NCBI GenBank assembly: GCA_937934705.1
Contig: CALGYY010000300.1
Location: forward strand, 1 to 10,197
Length of the DNA stretch: 10,197 nucleotides
Reading direction: 5' to 3'
From: an uncultured Bacteroidota bacterium
GTDB taxonomy: Bacteria > Bacteroidota > Bacteroidia > Bacteroidales > CAIWKO01
The translations under genes and the position numbers were made by a program. Positions 5,932 to 10,197 of the stretch are shown here, one piece after another; position 1 is the stretch's first letter, and each line of letters begins with the position of its first letter. The notes beneath the pieces are model-generated. The model saw only the letters and a list, made by a program, of their open reading frames with translations. It searched no databases and had not been told where the DNA came from.

Positions 5932-8900
5932 ATGCAGTGCTTTCCTCTTTTCTGCAGGGTCATACCTGTCAGTGTTCTCCTATTTCTGATTCCTTTACTG
6001 GCGTCCGCTCAGAAAGATACGATCGGATCCGGACGGCTCGAATTCACCGAGAATAAGGGTCAGTGGGAGAAAGAAGTCCGTTATAAGGCAGATATTGGCG
6101 GAGGTGCGATGTTCCTGAGCAAGGGTTTTTTTACCTTCGCATTCCGCGACCAGGATGCCGTTCACGATCTGATGCATTTCAAGTATCTTGGAGATGAGAA
6201 GCGAAAACTCGCAGCCCGTCCGCAGGACATTGTCAGGTACCACGCTTATCGAGTTACGTTCAACGGATGCAACCCGGATGTTCAAATTGAAGCCCGGGGA
6301 GAAACCCCCGATTTCGTCAATTACTACCTGGGCAGTGATCCTGAGAAATGGGCCTCATCTGTGAAGAAATACACCCGGCTGCAGTATCAGTCATTGTACC
6401 CCGGAGTGGATCTGCGGATCTATGAAAAAGATTTTTTACTCAAGTATGATTTCCTGTTGCAGGCCGGTGCAGATCCCGGACAGATCAGCATAGAGTATAG
6501 CGGGATTGATGATCTTTCGCTTGTAAACGATAATCTTTACATTAAAACCAGCGTAAACCAGGTGATTGAGCTTAAGCCTTTCGCATATCAGGACATTGAC
6601 GGAAACAGAAAGGAAGTATCATGCCGTTTTCGTGTGCGCGGAAATCAGGTGTCTTTCAAATTGGGTTCTTATGACAGGCAGCACCCGCTGGTAATTGATC
6701 CCGTGCTGATCTTTTCATCATACAGTGGTTCAACCGCTGACAACTGGGGTTATACAGCAACTTACGACAGCAAAGGTTTTCTCTATGCCGGCGGGAATGT
6801 CTTTGGTGTCGGGTATCCGGTTACCCTGGGCGCTTATCAGATCTCATACGGCGGAGCAAGCTGCGATATTGCCATTTCAAAATATGATACGACCGGACAC
6901 ACCATGATCTACTCGACCTATCTGGGTGGATCAGGCACGGAGGTTCCGAACAGTCTCATCGTGGACAGCTATGATCAGTTATTTGTTCTCGGCACCACCT
7001 CCAGTTCAGATTATCCGGTCACCGCTAATGCATATGACCAGACCTATAACGGAGGAACGGCCTATACCCTGACCTATGTATTGAATTATACGGGTAGTGA
7101 TATTGTGGTAACAAAATTCAACAGCAGTGGCACAGGTCTGATCGCTTCCACTTTCCTCGGGGGAACAGGAAACGACGGGCTGAACACACAGGCGCCCTTG
7201 CGCTATAACTACGCAGATGATGTGCGTGGAGAGATCATGATTGATGTCAATAACAATATCTACATAGCGAGCACAACAGCTTCGACCGACTTTCCGATAA
7301 CGGCAGGCTCTTTTCAACAGACACATGCCGGGGGAACACAGGATGGGTTGCTTGTAAAAATGGATAATAACCTGACCAATATTATCTGGTCATCCTACCT
7401 GGGAGGAAGCGGGAATGACGCCGTTTACAGCATTCTGGTCGATCACAATGAAGACATTTATGTCGCAGGAGGCACCACTTCCACGAACTTCCCGACCACA
7501 CCCGGAGTTCTCAAACCTTCTTACCAGGGCGGAAGTTCGGACGGTTATATCACACACATTGCCGGTGACGGATCGCAAATCATGCATTCCACCTATTGGG
7601 GGAGCTCAGTTTATGACCAGACCTATTTTGTGGAGAACGACAATTACGGAAATATTTACACACTGGGACAAACGTCCGCTTTGGGGAATTATTGGGTGAC
7701 CAATGCGGCCTGGTATATCACCAATGGCGGACAGTTCATATCGAAAATGAACTCGCGGCTGGATACACTGGTCTGGAGCACGGCCTGGGGAACGGGCAAC
7801 GGAGGTCCGGATGTTTCTCCCACAGCTTTCCTTGTGGATCTTTGCGACAAGATCTATTTATCTGCATGGGGAGGAAGTGTGAATTCTTTCGGCGGGACGA
7901 CAGGACTCCCTGTTACGGGCGGCGCATTTCAGACGACTACTGACGGCAGCGATTATTATTTTATGGTGATCAAGGACGACGCGAGCGCGTTGGATTATGC
8001 CAGCTTTTTCGGCGGATCTTCTTCGGAACATGTAGACGGCGGGACATCGCGTTTCGACCGGATGGGCCGGATCTACCAGTCGGTTTGCGCAGGCTGCGGA
8101 GGCATTTCGGATTTCCCGACTACGCCCGGCGCGGTTTCGAATACGAACAACAGCTTTAACTGTAATAACGGGGTCATCAAACTTGATTTCATGCTTCCGA
8201 TCATCGTTGCGGATTTTGCATTGCCGCCCGTGGTCTGTGCACCAAGCAATGTCATGTTTGATAACACCAGTGTCAGCGGTGGTCCGGGTTTCACCAGTCA
8301 GTGGTATTTCGGCGACGGGACCGGCTCGAACCAATTTGAGCCCACGCATCTTTATACGAGCTCAGGGACCTATTATGTTACCCTGATTGTTCAGGATACG
8401 GGAACCTGCAATTTTGCAGATTCCATCACACGGCCCCTGCTGGTACTTTCGAACAGCGTTGGCTGGCTGCCTGAAGAGCATATCTGTCCCGGAGATAATA
8501 TTCAGATCGGCATACCTCCTACAGGAGATCCTACCATAACATATGCATGGACACCTGCCTCAACACTGACGGATCCCACAATCTCGAACCCTTACGCCAG
8601 CCCGGCACAAACCACAACCTATACGGTTTATGTTTCGAACGGAGTCTGCACGGATACCCTCTGGCAAACGGTCACTGTGCATGCACTCGAAGCCTGGCCT
8701 TACGGCGATACTACCACCTGTACCGGCCTTGTTAATCTCACCGCGAACAGCAGTGGCGGAGCCACCAGCTTTCACTGGTCAAGCAACCCACAGTTTACTG
8801 ACTGGCTGAATTCCTCTCCGATGGACAGCAGCATGTCGCAGACCATCACCGGCCCGGCTACCTTTTATATTATGGTCAGCAACAACTGGTGCAGTGCAGT

Positions 8901-9906
8901 TGACAGCGTACAGGTTGCTTTTGCAGTGATCACAGGTGCTCCGGCGATTCAGCAACCACTTTGTCATGACGACTGCAACGGTATGGCCTCAGTGGTTCCG
9001 CAAAACGGAACGGCACCATTTTCTTACTCATGGAGTACGGGATCTTCAAACGACACCATTTTCAATCTCTGCGCCGGAACATACAGTGTGACGATCACTG
9101 ACGGACAGTCCTGTATTGCCATTCAGACCATTGACCTGATCAACCCGACTCCCCTCACCCATACGCTCAGCGTATTTAATAACCCCTGCGAAGAAGTCTG
9201 TGTCGGTACTATTAACCTGAATGTTTCAGGAAGCACACCACCGTATCAGTTTCTCTGGAACAATGGACAAACCGGAAACCCGGCCACAGGTTTATGCACG
9301 GGCGGGCCTTATGTGGTGACCATTACTGACAGTCACAACTGTACATCATCAGATTCAGCGATGATCATAATGGATTACGTTTTTGCAGGTCTCGAAGTCT
9401 GGGCCGATGATGATACCATATATGAGGGTCAGACAACAGGGCTTCACGCCACCCCCATTAACGGCTGTACCTATAACTGGTCGCCCGCACAGTATGTCGC
9501 CAACAACGGTTCGGCTAATACCATGGTCAATCCTCCGGTGACCACCACTTTTTATCTGAGCATACTTGATCCCTACGGATGCGAGTATACTGACACTATA
9601 ACCATTTACGTGATTGATGTGATCTGCGATGAGCCGTACATTTATATCCCCAACGCATTTACACCAAACGGAGATAATAAGAATGATCTCTTTTACCTGC
9701 GCACGCAGCAGGCCAATGATATTTACCTTGTGGTGTTTGACAGATGGGGGGAAAAGGTTTTTGAGACCTATGACCAATCGGTCGGCTGGGACGGAACCTT
9801 CAGGGGCAAGGCTCTGGATCCGGGAGTATTTGTTTACTATTGCGAGGTGATCTGTCTCAACAATGAGATGTTTGTGAAAAAGGGAAATGTAACACTGATC
9901 CGATAA
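5932..9906 (+). CDS. Giant secreted SBBP beta-propeller / PKD / SprB-repeat protein with type-B T9SS sorting domain
   Basis: The 1324-residue protein has a signal peptide (hydrophobic core about 9-24, cleavage after LASA near 26). Residues about 35-255 match the DUF7948-type domain of Bacteroidota surface proteins (FTENKGQW, later YPGVDLRIYE). Seven SBBP repeats follow, each opening with a strand like STYLGGSG, starting near 260, 326, 404, 484, 550, 614 and 687, consistent with a seven-bladed propeller. The last repeat carries CAGCGG (C719, C722) and C744. A PKD domain (WYFGDGTGS) spans about 760-841, with Ig-like modules at about 843-1000. SprB-type repeats lie at about 1004-1074 and 1076-1147 (YSVTITD, YVVTITD), then another Ig-like module. 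Residues 1240-1324 are a CHU_C/type-B sorting domain: PNAFTPNGDNKND, VFDRWGEKVFE and WDGTFRGK. The protein is exported through the Sec and type IX systems and kept at the surface or released. The role is probably adhesion or matrix binding, by inference only. No PorP/SprF partner gene is in the window. Confidence 0.92.
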   Translation: MQCFPLFCRVIPVSVLLFLIPLLASAQKDTIGSGRLEFTENKGQWEKEVRYKADIGGGAMFLSKGFFTFAFRDQDAVHDLMHFKYLGDEKRKLAARPQDIVRYHAYRVTFNGCNPDVQIEARGETPDFVNYYLGSDPEKWASSVKKYTRLQYQSLYPGVDLRIYEKDFLLKYDFLLQAGADPGQISIEYSGIDDLSLVNDNLYIKTSVNQVIELKPFAYQDIDGNRKEVSCRFRVRGNQVSFKLGSYDRQHPLVIDPVLIFSSYSGSTADNWGYTATYDSKGFLYAGGNVFGVGYPVTLGAYQISYGGASCDIAISKYDTTGHTMIYSTYLGGSGTEVPNSLIVDSYDQLFVLGTTSSSDYPVTANAYDQTYNGGTAYTLTYVLNYTGSDIVVTKFNSSGTGLIASTFLGGTGNDGLNTQAPLRYNYADDVRGEIMIDVNNNIYIASTTASTDFPITAGSFQQTHAGGTQDGLLVKMDNNLTNIIWSSYLGGSGNDAVYSILVDHNEDIYVAGGTTSTNFPTTPGVLKPSYQGGSSDGYITHIAGDGSQIMHSTYWGSSVYDQTYFVENDNYGNIYTLGQTSALGNYWVTNAAWYITNGGQFISKMNSRLDTLVWSTAWGTGNGGPDVSPTAFLVDLCDKIYLSAWGGSVNSFGGTTGLPVTGGAFQTTTDGSDYYFMVIKDDASALDYASFFGGSSSEHVDGGTSRFDRMGRIYQSVCAGCGGISDFPTTPGAVSNTNNSFNCNNGVIKLDFMLPIIVADFALPPVVCAPSNVMFDNTSVSGGPGFTSQWYFGDGTGSNQFEPTHLYTSSGTYYVTLIVQDTGTCNFADSITRPLLVLSNSVGWLPEEHICPGDNIQIGIPPTGDPTITYAWTPASTLTDPTISNPYASPAQTTTYTVYVSNGVCTDTLWQTVTVHALEAWPYGDTTTCTGLVNLTANSSGGATSFHWSSNPQFTDWLNSSPMDSSMSQTITGPATFYIMVSNNWCSAVDSVQVAFAVITGAPAIQQPLCHDDCNGMASVVPQNGTAPFSYSWSTGSSNDTIFNLCAGTYSVTITDGQSCIAIQTIDLINPTPLTHTLSVFNNPCEEVCVGTINLNVSGSTPPYQFLWNNGQTGNPATGLCTGGPYVVTITDSHNCTSSDSAMIIMDYVFAGLEVWADDDTIYEGQTTGLHATPINGCTYNWSPAQYVANNGSANTMVNPPVTTTFYLSILDPYGCEYTDTITIYVIDVICDEPYIYIPNAFTPNGDNKNDLFYLRTQQANDIYLVVFDRWGEKVFETYDQSVGWDGTFRGKALDPGVFVYYCEVICLNNEMFVKKGNVTLIR
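6707..8163 (+). repeat. Seven degenerate SBBP repeats encoding a beta-propeller
   Basis: Within the large gene, seven protein-level repeats of 64-80 residues each begin with a strand of the form (I/V)xSTxxGG and are followed by an IYVAGxT-like strand and often a TDFPxTxGAxQ-like segment. Opening strands in order are IFSSYSG, IYSTYLGG, IASTFLGG, IWSSYLGG, MHSTYWG, VWSTAWG and YASFFGG. They are diverged at DNA level, so this is an old protein repeat rather than a recent DNA duplication. Confidence 0.85.
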
Positions 9907-9921
9907 AAAAGCACATCAGAC

Positions 9922-9960
9922 AAAAAAAGAAGGCTGCCCTTTAGGACAGCCTCTTTTTTT
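9922..9960. terminator. Bidirectional intrinsic terminator
   Basis: AGGCTG (9931-9936) pairs with CAGCCT (9947-9952). Inside this are a C-A mismatch and two more G-C pairs closing a TTTA loop. The + strand stem is followed by a run of seven T (9954-9960), and on the left an A-run (9922-9928) gives the matching T-run on the minus strand. It lies between two converging genes, the large secreted protein and the histone-like gene, and can serve both. Confidence 0.88.
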
Positions 9961-9973
9961 GATTGCTCTTAGC

Positions 9974-10197
9974 TTACTTCTTCTTGGCAACCGGCTTTTT
10001 GGCAACTGCTTTCTTGGCAACTGACTTTTTAGCAACTGCTTTTTTAGCAACGGGCTTCTTAGCTACTGCTTTCTTAACAGCAGGCTTTTTAGCAACGGCT
10101 TTCTTAACGGCCGGCTTCTTGGCTACTGCTTTCTTAACAGCGGGCTTTTTAGCAACGGCTTTCTTAACGGCCGGCTTCTTGGCTACTGCTTTCTTAA
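9974..10197 (-). CDS. Histone-H1-like Lys/Ala/Val/Pro-rich DNA-binding protein, C-terminal part
   Basis: On the minus strand a frame is open from the window edge to a TAA (complement of 9974-9976), giving 73 residues; the start is outside the window. It is entirely repetitive: alternating pentads KKAVA and KKPAV (four decapeptides), then KKAVA KKPVA KKAVA KKSVA KKAVA KKPVA, ending KKK. Such highly basic tails resemble eukaryotic histone H1 tails and bacterial Hc1/AlgP-type proteins, and bind DNA (or RNA) non-specifically by charge. The missing N-terminal part would tell whether it is an Hc1-like protein or another basic-tailed protein, such as a ribosomal or IHF/HU-type protein with an extension. 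No cysteine, aromatic or acidic residue is visible in this part. The shared terminator on its 3' side supports a real gene end. Confidence 0.75.
   Translation of the reverse strand, partial: KKAVAKKPAVKKAVAKKPAVKKAVAKKPAVKKAVAKKPAVKKAVAKKPVAKKAVAKKSVAKKAVAKKPVAKKK
10051..10197. repeat. 60-bp tandem repeat within the histone-like gene
   Basis: Positions 10081-10137 and 10141-10197 are identical except for one base (A at 10082, G at 10142), so the unit is 60 bp, i.e. 20 residues or two decapeptides. The 30 bp at 10051-10080 match 10111-10140 at 28 of 30 positions, showing an older partial copy. The array is cut by the window edge, so copy number is unknown. The left part of the gene (9977-10050) uses the same pentad code but is more diverged. 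Confidence 0.9.

Noticed and set aside
7858..8349. 163-codon antisense open frame inside the large secreted-protein gene
   Set aside because: Its translation is rich in Arg and charged residues with no domain pattern. It lies wholly opposite strongly recognisable propeller and PKD coding sequence, and has no promoter or start context. It is a shadow frame.
9355..9777. 140-codon antisense open frame opposite the sorting domain
   Set aside because: The + strand here encodes a clear type-B sorting domain. The antisense product has no recognisable features.
10000..10197. Possible CRISPR array or intergenic satellite
   Set aside because: The repeat is continuous, has no unique spacers, keeps a reading frame throughout and encodes regular Lys-rich pentads, so it is coding repeat.

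Overview
The window looks like chromosomal DNA from a member of the phylum Bacteroidota, probably an environmental relative of the Bacteroidales or Cytophagales-type lineages. The evidence is the gene content: a GldB-type lipoprotein, a giant secreted protein with a type-B (CHU_C-like) type IX secretion sorting domain, SprB repeats, and an Mrp ATPase of the Bacteroidota type. Several good matches to the Bacteroidota -7 promoter box (TAnnTTTG) lie upstream of genes, and Shine-Dalgarno sequences are weak. Genus cannot be set from the sequence alone. I see no phage, transposon, CRISPR, defence or RNA-gene signal.

Layout. Positions 1-108 hold the 3' end of an unrecognised gene on the + strand. 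After a short promoter-bearing gap come two co-directional iron-sulfur genes: an Mrp/ApbC ATPase (168-1268) and a stand-alone Nfu scaffold domain (1297-1545). They converge, with only 3 bp between stop codons, on a minus-strand pair transcribed porin-first: an outer-membrane beta-barrel protein (3195-3920) and the glutamine-dependent NAD+ synthase NadE (1549-3183). A divergent promoter region (about 3921-4067) separates that pair from a plus-strand pair: a GldB-like lipoprotein (4068-5096) and a nitroreductase-family flavoprotein (5093-5863) that overlaps it by 4 bp.

A separate transcription unit with its own -7 box encodes a 1324-residue secreted protein (5932-9906). From N to C it has a signal peptide, a DUF7948-like domain, a seven-repeat SBBP beta-propeller, a PKD domain, Ig-like modules, two SprB repeats and a type-B T9SS sorting domain. 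A bidirectional terminator follows (about 9922-9960). Beyond it, on the minus strand and cut by the window edge, is the Lys/Ala-rich tail of a histone-H1-like DNA-binding protein built from 5- and 10-residue repeats, with a near-perfect 60-bp DNA repeat.

How the genes fit together. Mrp and Nfu are iron-sulfur cluster carriers. NadE makes the NAD pool, and the nitroreductase-family enzyme is an NAD(P)H/FMN oxidoreductase. GldB, the beta-barrel protein and the large T9SS cargo all belong to the cell envelope and export side of Bacteroidota biology. No single new system is evident. The most notable points are the seven-bladed T9SS protein with its CAGCGG motif, the divergent promoter that fixes the porin start, the missing CxxC in Mrp, and the recently amplified histone-like tail.
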